A DNA stretch of 64,000 nt from Flaveria trinervia (GCA_025506515.1 CM046443.1:92150349-92214348); one strand, 5' to 3'; positions 42,288 to 55,906 are shown, counted from the first letter of the stretch. Notes: generated by a model not told the origin, from the sequence alone. Numbers and translations are program-made.

Positions 42288-45200
42288 TCACTTCCCAACT
42301 ATGAGCTTGTAGGATTCCCTGGTGTAGGCCTCCAAAAATACAATTTGTTCCTCCATGGTGAGCTCCTCTGCCTCACCATCGAAGAATCCTTCAGGCCCAT
42401 AGTACTCAGACAGGAATTTGACCTGTTTTCCATTTTTGAGTACCACTGTTGTAATCTGTCTGTAAGCAAATTCATCAGGATGATGACCTTCTAACAACAG
42501 TGGTAACTCATCCTTTCTGATCTCATTCAGCCTCTTAAACACCAGCCCCTTTTTGATCATTCTGTTTTCTAGCATCTTTTGTGGAGGCATGTTTGAGGTG
42601 TAGGCCTTTTTGAAATCTTCCAGGATTTCCCAGGGTGAAACTACAATAGCCAAGGAGATCACTTCATCTACAATCTTTTTGACTTGACCACTGTATCTCT
42701 GAGGATGTTTTTCTTTTGTATTCTATGAGCCACCCTAGGATCAGGCCAAATTCTTACTCTTTCTTTCACATACTGAAAAGTATGTCTAAGAGTATAAATC
42801 CTCTGAGCTTGTTTTTTCATATTGATGATGGAGGAAGTGGCTGCATATGCTTTATCTACTCTCCTCAATAACTCTTCATCATGCAATCTGTGTTCTTCTT
42901 CTTCTTCTAATTTCACTTTGATTGCATCTCTTTGTTGCTCAGGAGTTATTGCAAGAGAGAGATCTTTGGCCTTAGGCAACTGCAGAACAGCTGAGATCGG
43001 CAACCTATCTTCTTCATCATTATTTCTCTTCTTTCCACAAGCCTCAACACCCTTCTCTTCTTCTGCTTAGGTGCATCATCGGCTGTTGGTTTTGAGGGTA
43101 AGGGAGTTGGTTTTGTGGGTTGTGGTTGTGGTTGTTTTGGAGAGGGAATGTTGATAGGCTGAGTTAGCATTTTGGAGGTGAGTGTGGCTTTTGAGTGTTT
43201 GGCTAGCTCAGTCCTGCTCCTGCTCCTGCTTCATTCAAAGCTTCGATTACTAAACCCTTAGTATATGCTTCAGACGAACATATCTTGGAGGTTATGGCCA
43301 AGATGTTGTCCCTGATCCATGATTTTACTTCGATCAATGATCTCCCAAGGAATTTGCTGATAAATCTGATCATGATCTCAAGTCTCTCTCTATCCATAGT
43401 GCTGTAGCTGGCCATCTTTGTTGGATCTCTTCGATCTCTAATCTTCTTATTTCAGAATCCAGCTTTTCAGTGTCGAAACCTTGCCTAAACAGCTGATCAA
43501 TGATATTTTCCATTGATCTGCTGTGTTCAGCATCAGCCTCTTTAACCATTTCGTTCAAGTTCTTCTCTTTCTCAGCACTCTTCTTTTTCTTGTATGTGAC
43601 ATGAAAATCTTTTTGACTTTCATGTACTTTTTCAATTTCAGCTCCCTTCTCATCACATTCTCCTTCTCTTTTTTGGCCTCATACACACAATCCTTCTCTT
43701 TTTCCACCTCTTTATCCTTCTCTTTCTCTCTCTCCTTCTCCATCCTCTTTCTTTTAGCTTCACTGCTGAACTCTCCCCCTTTTTGGGTGCATTGGTTGCA
43801 AGGGATTGAGTAGCAGAAAGTTGTTGGCTCAGTACATCCTCCACCAGGGTTGTAAGACAGAAAAAGTCTCTCATCAACAGTTTTAATAACAAATTCGGTT
43901 AGCTGCGGTGTGATGAGAGATAGGGGATTTTGAGGGATAGCATCCATTTACTCAGGTGGGTTTTGGTCCTGAGAAATGGTGCCAGAAACAGAGGCAGGTG
44001 GCTGAGAATTTTGTAGTGGCTGTGTGTTTAAGGGACCTACAGAGGAAGGTGCCATCTGTTGTTGATGTGGTGGCAGATGGTCTTTCTCCTTGAGAGAGTT
44101 GGTCAAGTTATTTTTGCAGCCTACTGACTTCCTCCTCAAGGATTGTGTTCTGGGTAAGAACATCATAGAAAAAGCCCAGGTCATCATCAGCAGATGCTAA
44201 ATCACCTGACCTCCTGCTTGTAGCAGGATGTACGTGCACTGGGTGTAGACCAGTTGTAGCATGTGCCCCTTTGTCTTGGAACTGGGGACTTCCAGCCTCA
44301 GGACTTTGTCCTTCATCAGCTGTTGCCTCTGGTGAGGTCTTAGGAATGTTAAGCCTCAGTCTGATCATATGCTGATTCAGAGGATGTGGCAGCCTCACCA
44401 GATGTTCTGGTCTCCATATCCACACCAGGAGATAGAACATTTAACCCCGGTGCTGTGGGTTGTCAGAAGCATGTGTATCCTCTTCCTCAATTGCTGTTGT
44501 TCTCCCCTTTGTTGGTGGTTGTAGGGGAGGAGGAGAGGCATGCAGCTGAGTCAGCACATTGGCAATTATAATGGTTGGGCTTTGAGGGGCATTTGCATGG
44601 GGAGAGGGGATAGAAGCTGATTGCATCCGGGGAGAGGGATGCTCTTCAATGATAACCTCCTCAAGTGAGAGAGGTCTCAGCAATGTGGTTCCCCTGAAAT
44701 GGTTGCAACAGGATCCTTTTGAGAGGATACCTGTGCGGTGAGGCTGGTTGAGTCGTGAACACTACTGGGGGGTTTGAACCAGTAGTTTTATCCTGTTTGG
44801 GTGGTACAGGAGCATCATCAGGGGACTCATCTCCTGATTAGCTTGTTTGGTTTGGATTTTGGCTTGGTGGGGACTTTGGATCTGGCAGTTGAAGCTGTGG
44901 GTTCCCTTTGCTTGGGTTTGAGCAAACGGGCAGCTTCTTTGAGAGATTGGTCGGAGTTATGCCAGGAGTATACCTTAGCTAGAACAGCTGGTGCAGGACT
45001 CCAAGGCCAACAAGGCCATCAGTTTGTAATTCATTTAAAATTATGGCCATCAGAAACCTGGGATATAATAGCCATCTTTTTCCCACAGGTTTCTGTGCTA
45101 GATCTTTGATTTCTAGAAACACAATTTGTGAAAAATTTAAAGGTTGGTGTTCTAGAATTGAATATAATACCTGTTGCCACCGGGAAGACATTTGATCCCA

Positions 45201-45654
45201 TGAGGATGTCTTCGAGGCTAAGCAAACATTCACCATATGAAATATCAGTCGTTCAGCATCAGGGAAGTTCTTCTTCAGTATGGTAGCAGCTCGAAGATTT
45301 CCGTCGTACCCATTGTTGATGAAGAACATATCAGTTGTGCCCTTCGGGTACTCAGTCACACAAGAAGCATCTTGTAAATTTAGCACTCTACGAATGCTTT
45401 CAGGTGTAACCTCTACTTGGTTTTGGTTAACAATGACCTAACAGAGATTTGGCCGGTAGGCACATCAGTGTGAACGTAGGCATTGGACCAAAACTGACTG
45501 AGTGACTCTGGGTAGATGGTCGGGTTAAGAGTAGAGCTGTGTTATATTGAGAATCAGCCATTAGGTCTATGGCGTGCTCAAACTTTGTCCAGAAGGCCGA
45601 TTTCGTGAGGTAGGCGACGCAGTTATATCGGGGTTTTAGACTCATGGTTGCCAT
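42288..45654 (-). pseudogene. aORF of SIRE copy B, broken
   Basis: ATG 45654 (MATMSLKPRYNCVAYLTKSA). It has the same order of blocks as copy A: N-terminal domain (LNLQDASCVTEYPKGTTDMF, LLYPRFLMAIILNEL), Pro/Ser-rich linker, DLGFFYDVLTQNT, basic region, SLIEVKSWIRDNILAITSKI, RIWPDPRVAHRIQKK, and C-terminus EQIVFLEAYTRESYKLIVGK ending at 42288. Acidic block EEEEEHRLHDEELLRRVDKA. No membrane segment seen. Broken by about ten small shifts. Confidence 0.78.
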
Positions 45655-46468
45655 TTTGAAGTATGAAGGTCAGAAGAACGGCTAATGGACCGTTTGAGAA
45701 GAAGACAGGTATTTATAGGGTTGGGAGAGGAAAAGGCTGAAAGAAAACTACTGAAGGTTTTGGTGTGGTCATCAGCTGTTTGAAACTACTGATGACGTGG
45801 TATTAACCTTCAGAGGTTTAAAACGACTGACAGTGGTGGTGTGTCATCAGTTGTTATAAAACAACTGAAGACTTGGTTTTGACTATCAGACGTTGAAACA
45901 GCTGAAGTCTTGGTGTTAACCATCAGTAGTTATGAAACTACTGAAGGTAGTGGTTTTGACTTCCTATGATGTATACAACTGAGGACTTGGTTTTTGTCAT
46001 CAGTAGTTGTGAAACTACTGAAGACAGTGGTTTTGCCATCAGTTGTTGTAAACAACTGAAGACTTGGTATTAGTCATCAGTAGTTGTGAAACTACTGAAG
46101 ACTGTGGTCTTGCTTCAGTGTTTAGAAACAGCAGTTGTAGAAACAAGAAGAGAAATTACTCATCAGATGTTTTCGTCAATTCTTAGCTTTTCAGCTGTTT
46201 CATACTGTCCTCAACACTTACTCATCAGACTTTTCATCTGCTTTTCAGGTGTTTCATAGGACGTCAGTACTTATCTGTTTTTACTGATTTCAGTAGTTGT
46301 AACTACATCAGTAGTTTAGAACAGATAAAGTACTTCAGTACTTGTGAGGCATTTAACCTTCAGTAGTTATAAAAACTACTGAGGGTAAAAGAACTCATGA
46401 GTACTTATATGTGACATGGTGACCAATGATCATCAGTACTTATTACTGAGATCATCAGGGGTTGTCAC
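45655..46468 (-). repeat. pol-aORF spacer with hairpin array, copy B
   Basis: Inverted repeats at about 45765-46120: CAGTTGTT-ataa-AACAACTG, CAGTAGTT-atga-AACTACTG, CAGTAGTT-gtga-AACTACTG (twice), CAGTTGTT-gta-AACAACTG. Order matches copy A, without the triplicated unit. No ORF. Confidence 0.83.
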
Positions 46469-47903
46469 TTATTCTAGCTGCAGCATACCAAGCCTTAACA
46501 CCAGGTTGTGGAAAGTTGAAGGCTTAGTAAAAATGTCTGCAAGCTCATCAGCACTAGGCACAAACATAGGATTAATTAGACCCTTTTCAAAACAATCTCT
46601 TATAAAATGATGTCTAATTTCTATATGTTTAGTCCGAGAGTGCTGGACTGGATTTTTGACAATGCAAAGAGTTGAAGCACTATCCATTAATAATGGAGTC
46701 TTAGTCTCTGTAATGCCATAATCCAAAAGTTGATTCTGAAGCCAGAGTACTTGGGATGTACAACTTGCAGCAGCAATGTACTGGGCTTCAGCAGTGGATG
46801 TAGCAACAGATGTTTGTTTCTTACTCTGCCAAGAAATCAAACAGTTACCTAGGAATTGACATCCACCAGAAGTAGATTTCCTGGTCAACTTACACCTGCA
46901 TAGTCACTATCAGAGAAAGCAACTAATTTGCAAGAGTGCCCAGTGAATACCATAAACCTAGAGATTGTGTACCTTGCAAATATCTAAAGATCCTCTTGAC
47001 TGCATCAGATGAGACTCTTTAGGTGCAGCCTGAAATCTAGCACAAACACATGTAGCAAACATAATATCTGGTCTAGAAGCTGTTAAATACATCAAGGACC
47101 CAATCATACATCTGTAAAGCGTTTCATCAATAGCTTTACCTTTCTGATCCATATCCAATTGTGTGGTGTTGCACATGGGAGTAGAATAGGGCTTACAGTT
47201 TTGTAAATCAAACTTATTTAAAAGATCTTTTGTATATTTAGACTGATGAATGAAAATTCCATCAGCTTTTTGTGTTGATTTGCAAGCCTAGAAAGAACTG
47301 TAATTCTCCCATTGCACTCATTCAAACTTCCTTTGCATTAATTTTGTAAAATCATCACACAACTGGGGATCAGAGGATGCAAATATAATATCATCAACGT
47401 AAATTTGAACAAGTAGCTTATGCTGATCCACCTTCTTAATAAATAAAGTTTTATCTATGAGCCTCTAGTGAAATTATTTTGCAGAAGAAAGTTAGATAGT
47501 CTCATACCAGGCTCTACGAGCTTGTTTCAACCCATAAAGAGCCTTATCAAGCTTGTATACCCATTCTGGGTGTTTATTATCCTCAAAGCCTGGTGGTTGA
47601 CACACATAAACTTCTTCTTTTATTTTACCATATAAAATGCACTTTTAACATCCATTTGAAAAACTTTAAGATTGTGGAGTGCAGCATAGGCTAAGAACAA
47701 TCTAATTGCCTCCAGTTTGGCTACAGGGGCAAAGGTTTCATCATAATCAATACCTTCTTCTTGTGCAAACCCTAAACAACCAGTCGGCCTTGTTCTTAAC
47801 AATAAGCCCATTTTCATCTGTTTTATTCCTAAACACCCATTTAGTGCCTATTGCACACTTACCTGGGGGAGAGGAACAAGCTCCCACACTTGCTGCTTTT
47901 TGA
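46469..47903 (-). pseudogene. Copia reverse transcriptase-RNase H, copy B
   Basis: RT blocks QEEGIDYDETFAPVAKLEAI and FQMDVKSAF are at 47817-47620. The catalytic QIYVDDIIF is intact at the codon level (YVDD 47390-47401). CMIGSLMYLTASRPDIMFAT is at 47176-46958. RNase H is at 46888-46469 (TRKSTSGGCQFLGNCLISW, HIEIRHHFIRDCFEKG, ADIFTKP). Frames are broken between blocks. The stop LGMLQLE is at 46469. Confidence 0.92.
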
Positions 47904-48239
47904 ACTGAAGAAGCTCAAGCTGCATTGCTTCAACCCAGCCATTGTCTCTAAGTGCAACATGATGATTCTTTGGCTCTAGCTGACTGATGAAGAGAGCATA
48001 GAAGCAGAAATTGGACAACTGACTTCTGGTTGAAACTCCAGCGTTGATATCACCAATGATTGAGACATTGGGTGATTCTTCAGCTCTGGATAAACAATGA
48101 TCAGTGCAAGTGTTTGTAGAACCTTCAGCAGCAACAGATGTTGATGTAGACTCTCGAAACCATGTAGATGGTGGTAACTCAAATGAAGTTGAAGATGCAG
48201 AAATCTCATCAGCACTTGTTGTGGATGAAGCTACTGAAG

Positions 48240-49243
48240 CTACAGGAGCATCAGGTCTAGAGACACAGGCAGTTGGTCACTAAACCTAAAGAGGTGAGTA
48301 CTGCAATCATCATCATCATCAGCACCAGCAGTACCACCAGGTGGTGAACTGTTGACAGGAGCAACAGCAGGAGTTTGATGAGGAACATATTGCAGTATGT
48401 CCAAATCAATAGCTCCACAGGGCTTTGTGGATCTTGTCCTTAGAGATTCATTAAACTTAACATGTAGAGTCTCTTCAACCATCTTTGTTCTGCAGTTGAA
48501 GACTCTATATGCTTTGCAAGTTGATGAATAACCAACAAAGTACCCTGCATCCACCTTAGGATCAAATTTTTGGAGTTGATCTCGTGTGTTGAGAATGAAA
48601 CAAGGACACCCAAAAGCTCTGAAAAATGAAATTAGAGGGGCCAAATGATGAAGAGCTTCATATGGATCTTCATCAACCTCTGATTTACTAGAACTCTATC
48701 TGTACATAGCAAGCTGTATTGACAGCTTCAGCCTAAAAGTCATTGGCAGTCCAGAATCAGCAACATGGACCTTGCAGCTTCAATAAGGGTCTGTTCTTTC
48801 TCTCCACTACTCCATTTTGTTCAGAAGTTCTTGGAATGCTAAACTGCCTCTTGATTCGATTTGAGAGGTAGAACTCATCAAGTGTATTGTTTCTGAATTA
48901 TGTTCCATTATCACTTCTAATACACTTGACTGAGAGGGAATACTGCTTCTCAACATACAACCAAAGTTGATAATCTTCTGAGCTGCCACATCCTTTGAAT
49001 GCAAGAAGAAAGTCCATACAAATCTGGAGTATCACATCCATATTACCAGACAGTATTTCTTCTTACCATACTCATCACTCTCACAGGACCAAAGAGATCC
49101 ATGTGAAAGAGCTGTACAGGCAGTGGACTTAGGTTCTTCTATGGAGGGAAATGAGCTTTGTGTTGTTTTCCTTTTAAAGAAGCAGTGCAATTATCTTCAC
49201 ATTTGTACTCCTTCATAGTATCCCCTTACTAAACTATTGTTTA
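48240..49243 (-). pseudogene. Copia integrase of copy B, interrupted by copy C
   Basis: The C-terminal part is at 48644-48240: FRAFGCPCFILNTRDQLQKF, DAGYFVGYSSTCKAYRVFN. Core remnants lie further right, to 49243. The zinc-region sequence continues after copy C at 61662 (sense reading toward GHVNLKN-like text). The 5-bp sequence GTTTA is duplicated at the break. The part at 47904-48239 is a poorly conserved linker. Confidence 0.9.
49239..49243. repeat. Target site duplication, left copy (GTTTA)
   Basis: GTTTA precedes the copy C LTR start TGACAGG at 49244, and the identical GTTTA is at 61657-61661. Five bp is the usual Copia duplication length. Confidence 0.92.
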
Positions 49244-50119
49244 TGACAGGATCAGCGATCACAGTTTGATGTATTAGGATTCAAAGCAGCGCGAATACAA
49301 ACAGGAATTAGACAAATTGTAGCAAGCAATCGTACTTGTATGCATTAAGAGCGCATACGGTTATAGGGAGAGAAATATATTTCTGATTTCAAGGAATGTT
49401 TATAGATGTAGAATATTTCTAATCAAATCATTCGTTCATTCCTTTATTCATCTGTGTTACAATAAGTTGTCACTCCTTATAGAGTGCAACAATCACTGCT
49501 GTTATCACGGAAAGTGACAACTGGCAGATCTAGTACAAAATAACTAATTCTCAACAAACTACTAAATGTTCACAAATACTGAGACATATCAGCGTGTTAA
49601 GTACAAAATATAAAACTACTGAAACTACAACGACTGAAGAACAAGCTCTTCAGTCGTTTTAACAAACTACTGAAACATAAAAATATAAAACTACTGATAT
49701 CACAACTACTGAAGAAGTACTCTTCAGCAGTTGTGACAAACTACTGAGGCTTCAGTACTTGATCTTCAGACCTTGACCTTCAGGTGTTTCATCAGCTGAT
49801 GACTTCAGTAGATATCATCAGCTGATGTCTTCAGTCTTTGTCTTCAGACTTTGTACATCAGTTGTTGATCTTCAGCACTTGTAAACTCTTCAGCTGTTGT
49901 ACTTCAGTACTTTGGTCTTTCAGCTTCAGCACTTGTGTTCTTCAGCTGTTGTACTTCAGCACTTTAGTTCTTCAGCTGTTGAGGTCTTCAGCACTTGATC
50001 TTCAGCTGTTGAAGTCTTCAGCACTTGTCAAACTACTGATGAGCTTTCAGCAGTTGTTGTGATACCATGTGGGACTTAGAGGTTTTCTGATCTGGCTCAT
50101 TGGTTCTTTTGGTCCAACA
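49244..50119 (-). repeat. 3' LTR of SIRE copy C
   Basis: TGACAGGATCAGCG to CCAACA. The TATA region has lost 2 bp relative to the 5' LTR. CTTCAG/CAGCTGTTG repeats at about 49745-50060 in U3. Confidence 0.94.
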
Positions 50120-50154
50120 AACTCCCCCTGAACCAATGCAGCCAAAACCTCTAA
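50076..50154 (-). promoter_or_regulatory. PPT with boundary stem, copy C
   Basis: Arms TTAGAGGTTTT (50076-50086) and AAAACCTCTAA (50144-50154). Inner arms CATTGGTTC (50098-50106) and GAACCAATG (50130-50138), plus GGCT/AGCC. The PPT is in the loop. Confidence 0.75.
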
Positions 50155-50276
50155 CTTATTTATTATCCCACTTATTGTTGGCAAAACGTTGGTCTTTTTC
50201 CTTCTTGATCAGTAGAGAAGATAACCCATGTAAGCTCCAGCCTGGGAAGAAATCTAAAATATTTGTTTGGCAGAGT

Positions 50277-50330
50277 ATGAATGGGAACTCTGTTTTGGGG
50301 AACTGGACACAGAGTTGTTATCCCATTCAT
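50277..50330 (-). ncRNA. 54-nt conserved stem-loop, copy C
   Basis: Outer arms ATGAATGGGA (50277-50286) and TCCCATTCAT (50321-50330). Inner arms ACTCTG (50287-50292) and CAGAGT (50310-50315). Loop contains TTGGGGAACTGGACAC. It begins 5 nt past the aORF stop at 50336-50338. Confidence 0.72.
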
Positions 50331-50335
50331 GAGAT

Positions 50336-53300
50336 TTACTTCCCCATAATGAGTCTGTATGACTCACGAACATAGGCCTCAAGGAGAACAACTTGTTCCT
50401 CCTGAGAGAGTTTTTCTGCTCCTCCTTCGAAGAGAACTCTGGACATAGTACTCTGATAAGTACTTCATGGTCCTGCCATTTTTCAGCTCCACCGTAGTTA
50501 CCTCCCTATATACAAATTCATCAGGATGGTTGCCTTCAAGGAGTAACTGGAGCTCATTCTTCTGGATGTCTTCAAGCTTTTTATATAGCAACCCCTTCTT
50601 AATCTTTGTTTTCTAGTAAAGCTTGAGGGGTCTTCTTGCCTGGTGAGCTTTCTTGAATTCATCAATGATTTCCCAAGGTGAGACTACAAGGCCAACATGA
50701 TGGTAGACTCTATTGTTTTTCGTACCTGGCCATTGTATCTGTGTGGATAGTTCTTTTATGGATTCTAGAACTCACCCTGGGGTCTGGCCATACTCTCACT
50801 CTCTCCTTCTGATACTGAAAGGTGTGCCTGAGAGTGTACAGCCTTTGAGCATGCCCTTTCATGGCTTGAATAATGATGACTGAGGAAATTCCTTGTCAAC
50901 CATCTTCACCAGTTGCTCATCGTGCTGTTTCTTGTTCTTCTTCTTCTATCTTGACTCTGACCATTTCCCTTTGAGAGTCAGGTGTGATAATGGGTTGACT
51001 TCGGGGTTTGGTAGCTTCAGAACAGCAGAGAGTGGCAGACTATCATCTTCATCCTCCTCTCTTCTTCTTCTCTCCATCCTCAGCACCTTCTCCTCCTTCT
51101 GGGTACATCACTGGATGATGGTTGGGTTGGTGAAGGAATTAGTTTTGAAGAATGAGGATATTTGGATTGGCTTAGAGATTGGTTGGGAGATTTGAGGGAT
51201 AGGATCTGTTTGAGTGGGTGGAAGGGAAGGTTGATCCAGCATCTTTGTAGTTAGTTTCGCCTTTGTGAGTTTAGCCATCTCTAACCTTTTACCAGCCCCA
51301 GCCTCATCAAGGGCTTCCACAATAATCCCTTTGTTGAATTGCTCAGACAGACAGATTCTGGTGGCTATAGCCAGAATGCTGTCCCTGGTCCATGCGCGAA
51401 TCTCCACTAACGATCTTCCTAAGTATTTTGCAATGAAGCGGATCATTATTTCCAATCTCTCTTTCTCAAGAGCATCATACCCTGCCCATCGGGTTTGTAT
51501 CTCTTGTACTTCTAACCTTCTGATCTCACTATCCAGTGTGGCTGTGTCAAACCCCTGCCTGAAGAGTTGTTCAATTATTTTATCCATGGATCGGCTGTGT
51601 GTAGTGTCAGCTTCTTGACCAGCTCCTCCAAGGATTTGTCTTCAGCAGTGTGATCATCAGCACTTCTCTTCGCTTGTATGAGCAGAGGTTGCTTTTCTTT
51701 TTCCTCCTCTTGGGCTTGCTTCTCTTCCTTCATCTCCTCTGTTCTTTTCCTCTTCTTTTCTTTCACTGCAGTACTCTCCCCCTTTTTGGTTGCATTGGAG
51801 AGGGGTTTGTACCGCAGAAAGAGTCTTTTGGACAGCAGCATCAACCAAGGGCTGTAAAGTTGAGGAAAGCCTCTCATCAATGGCTTTAGTCACAATATCA
51901 GTGATTATGGGTGTGATGAGAGGAGGGAATTTTGAAGTACAGCACCTATTTGCTCAGGAGGGTTCTGTTCCTGAGAGGTAGGGCCTGAAGCAGAGGCAGG
52001 TGGTTGAGTTTGGAGTGGCGCAGTGTTTGGGAAACCTTCAAGTGAAGGTGCCATCTGTGGGTGGGTAGAGGCAGATGGTCTTTCTCCTTGTGAGATTTGG
52101 TCAAGTAGGTTTTGCAGCCTACTGACTTTCTCTTCAAGGATTGTGTTCTGGGCAAGAACATCATAGAAAAAGCCCAGGTCATCATCAGCCAAAACTGAAT
52201 CATCTGACCTCCTGCTTAGAGCAGGATTTACATGCACTGGGTGTAGACCAGTTGGTGCATGTGCCCCTTGTGCTTGGTACTGGGGACTTCCAGCCTCAGG
52301 ACAAGTCCATCATCAGTTGTTGCCTCTAGTGAGGTCTTAGCAATGTTACCAGCCTCACTCTGGTCATGTGCTGAGTCAGAGGAGGTGGCAGCCTCACTAG
52401 ATATCTAAGCTCCTTGTCTACACCAGGAGATAGAAGTGGGAACCCTATGTTGTGGGTTCTCAAGTGCACTGTGTTCCTCCCCCTCAATGTAGAGGTATTC
52501 CCAGTAGTAAGTGGTTTCTGGGGAGGGGGTGAGGAGTGCAATTGAGTCAGCACTTGTGCAACTACTAAAGTTGGGCTGTGAGGGGCGGTTGTTTGGGGTG
52601 AAGGGATAGAAGCAGTGTGCACCTGGGGAGGTTGGTGCTCTTCAATGGCAATCTCCTCAAGTGAGGAAGATCCCAGATATGTAGGTGCCCCTTGTGTGGT
52701 TGCTGCAGGCTCCTGTGAGAGGAAGCCTGAGCGGCTGTGGCTGGAAGAGTCATTGTATCCACTAGGGGTTGGGACTAGTGGATATATCCTGCGTTTGTGT
52801 TGCAGGGGCATCCTCAGGGGACTCAATTCCCTGAGTAGCCGTTTTGGGTTTCTTTGGTGGGTTTGGTGGGGACTTTGGATTTGGAGGTGGTGGCTGTGGG
52901 TTCCAGCTGCGGGGTTTTCGCAGCTTGCAGCCCTTTTGAGTGTCCGGCCAGAGTTGTGCCGGGAGTATACTTCTGGCAGAACACCGTAGCAGGGACTCCC
53001 AAGCCAACAAGTCCCTCAGCATTAAGCTGTTTGTAATGATGGCCATTATGAACCGTGGACAGTATCCAACGGTTGGCAGTTAGTTTTTGAGCCATCCTGA
53101 GCTCTAAAAATATTATTTCAGAAAAATTAGTTGGTGTTGCTCAAGAATAGAGTACTTTACTGCTGCCATTTTGTCGACATTTGATCCCAAGACGACGTCT
53201 TATGGGCCAAACATCATTCACCATGTGAAAAATCAGGCGCTCAGCGTCATTAAAGTGTTTCTTCATGATAGTGGAGGCACTGAGATCGCCTTGATATCCA

Positions 53301-53639
53301 TGTTGAGCAAAGGATAGATCTATGGTGCCCTTCGGATATCCAGCAGGAGAACTAGCATCATCAGTTGAAGAATTTGGCGGATTATTGCAGGAGTGATGAC
53401 TACTTCTTTGTTGTTTACGACCGACTGGAGGGATGGTGTGTTGTTCTCCCTAGTGGTAACAGTAACGTTCATCCAAAATTGGTGCAAGGATTCGGCATGT
53501 AATATGGGATTCAGAAGAAAGCCGTGTGTATTGGGGACTGAACCATAAGATCGATAGCAGTATCGAACTTAGTCCAGATAGGCGATTTAGTGAGGTAGGC
53601 AACACAGTTGTGTCGCGGTTTAATTTGCATAGACGCCAT
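50336..53639 (-). pseudogene. aORF of SIRE copy C, broken
   Basis: ATG 53639 gives MASMQIKPRHNCVAYLTKSP. Blocks follow as in A and B: WILSTVHNG.. and AEGLVGLGV, basic/Pro linker (LRKPRSWNPQPPPPNPKSPP), DLGFFYDVLAQNTILEEKVS (likely coiled coil), an acidic/basic region, 51587-51108 with MDKIIEQLFRQGFDTATLDS and LGRSLVEIRAWTRDSILAIA. The C-terminus has EVTTVELKNGRTMKYLSEYY and VRESYRLIMGK. No transmembrane segment. Many small indels. Confidence 0.78.
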
Positions 53640-54428
53640 TGAGAAGAGGGAAGTTTTGGAGAGGAACGTTAGGTTTGAAGAAGATGAAGCATTGAGAGCT
53701 AAGGTAGGGATATATATAGGGTACGGGTAAGAAAACGACTGAAGGATCTGGTGTTAGTCATCCTAGTTTTAAACGACCGAAGGTGTGGTGTTAGTCATCA
53801 GTAGTTTTAAACGACCGTTGACATGGTATTATCCTTTCAGATGTTGAAACAGCTGAAGTCGTGGTGTTAGGCATCAGTAGTTTAGAAAACTACTGAAGAC
53901 CGTGGTTTGACTTCAGATGATTGAAACAACTGACTTGGTGTTTGTCATCAGTAGTTATGAAACTACTGAAGACAGTGGTTTTGTCATCAGCTGTTGTAAA
54001 CAAGAAGACTTGGGATTAGTCATCAGTAGTTATAAAACTACTAAAGACGTGGTTTGCTTCAGTTGTTTAGAATGAAACAGCAGTTGTACAAACGACTGAA
54101 GAGAAAGTTCTCTTCAGCTGTTTTCGTCAATTCTTAGCTTTTCAGCTGTTTCATACTGTCCTCAACACATTCATCAGTCTTTTTAGCTGATTTCAGTTGT
54201 TTCATAGGACATCAGTACTTATTGTTTACTGATTGCAGTAGTTGTAACTGCATCATAGTTGTAACTACATCAGTAGTTTAGAACAGATGAAGTACTTCAG
54301 TACTTGTGAGACATTTAGCCTTCAGTAGTTATAAAACTACTGAGGGTAAAAGAGCTCATCGGTACTTATATGTGACATAGGTACTAATGATCATCAGTAC
54401 GATTACTAAGATCATCAGTAGTTGTCAC
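53640..54428 (-). repeat. pol-aORF spacer with hairpin array, copy C
   Basis: Hairpins at about 53760-54060: CAGTAGTT-atga-AACTACTG and partly decayed CAGTAGTT/AACTACT units. The array is more eroded than in A and B. No ORF. Confidence 0.8.
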
Positions 54429-55906
54429 TTATTCTAGTTGCAGCATACCAAGCCTTAACACCAGGTTTTGGAAAGTGAACTATCCAAAGGCTTAGTAAAA
54501 ATGTCTGCAAGCTCATCAGCACTAGGCACAAACTTAGGATCAATCAGACCTTTTTCAAAACAATCCCTTATAAAATGATGTCTGATCTCTATATGTTTGG
54601 TCCTAGAGTGCTGGTGGACTGGATTTTTGACAATGCAAAGAGCTGAAGCACTATCCATTAACAATGGAGTCTTAGTCTCTGTAATGCCATATCCAAAAGT
54701 TGGTTTTGAAGCCAGAGTACCTGAGATGTACAACTTGCAGCAGCAATGTACTCTGCTTCAGCAGTTGATGTAGCAACTGAGGTCTGTTTCTTGCTCTGCC
54801 AAGAAATCAAGCAGTTGCCTAGGAATGACATCCACCAGACGTTGATTTCCTGGTCAACTTACACCCTGCATAGTCACTGTCAGAAAAAGCAACTAATTTA
54901 CCAGAATGTCCGGTAGAATACCATAAACCTAGAGATGGAGTGCCTTGCAGATATCTAAAGATCCTCTTGACTGCAATCAGATGAGACTCTTTAGGTGCAG
55001 CCTGAATCTAGCACAAACACATGTAGCAAACATAATATCTGGTCTAGAAGCTGTTAAATACATCAAGGACCCAATCATACATCTGTAAAGTGTTTCATCA
55101 ACCACTTTACCTTTTGATCTGTATCCAGTTGTTGGTGCTGCACATGGGAGTAGAACAAGGCTTACAGTTTTGTAAATCAAACTTTTGCAAAAGATCTTTT
55201 GTATATTTGGACTGAGAATAAAAATCCATCAGCCTTTTGTTTGATTTGCAACCCCAGAAAGAACTGTAATTCTCCCATGGCACTCATTTCAAACTTCTGT
55301 TGCATCAACTTTGTAAAGGCATCACAAACTTTGGATCAGAGGATGCAAAAATGATATCATCTACATAAATTTGAACAAGTAGATTATGCTGCCCAGCTTT
55401 CTTAATAAATAAAGTCTTATCTATGGAGCCTCTAGTGAAATTGTTTTCCAGAAGAAAGTTTGATAATGTCTCATACCAGGCTCTGGAGCTTGTTTTAACC
55501 CATAAAGAGCTTTATCAAGCTTATACACCCAATTAGGATTTATTGTCCTCAAAGCCTAGAGGTTGACATACATAAACCTCTTTTAATTTTTCCATACAAA
55601 AATGCACTTTTGACATCCATTTGAAAAACTTTAAGGTTTGATAAGCAGCATAAGCTAAAAACAATCGAATTGCTTCCAGTCTGGCTACAGGGGCAAAGGT
55701 TTCATCATAATCATACCTTCTTCTTGTGCAAACCCCTGAACAACCAGTCTGGCCTTGTTCTTAACAATAAGCCCATTTTCATCAGTTTTGTTCCTAAACA
55801 CCCATTTAGTGCCTATTGCACACTTACCGGAGGTAGAGGAACCAGTTCCCACACTTGCTGTTTCTGAACTGAAGAAGCTCAAGCTGCATGGCATCAACCC
55901 ATCCAT
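54429..55906 (-). pseudogene. Copia reverse transcriptase-RNase H, copy C
   Basis: RT start GKCAIGTKWVFRNKTDENGL and VVQGFAQEEG (55906-55685). YVDD codons are intact at 55356-55367 but flanked by shifts. CMIGSLMYLTASRPDIMFAT at 55180-54977. RNase H (KTPLLMDSASALCIVKNPV, HIEIRHHFIRDCFEKGLIDP) at 54733-54455, with the stop at 54429. Mostly 1-2 nt deletions relative to copy A. Confidence 0.92.

Larger units (their letters stand above)
41167..49243 (-). mobile_element. SIRE-type Copia element, copy B, left (3') part
   Basis: 3' LTR 41167-42069, PPT, aORF, hairpin spacer, RNase H, RT and integrase to 49243. There copy C is inserted. The element resumes at 61657-64000 and its 5' LTR is beyond the window. 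Left flank is 41162-41166 (caccc) in G3. Confidence 0.92.
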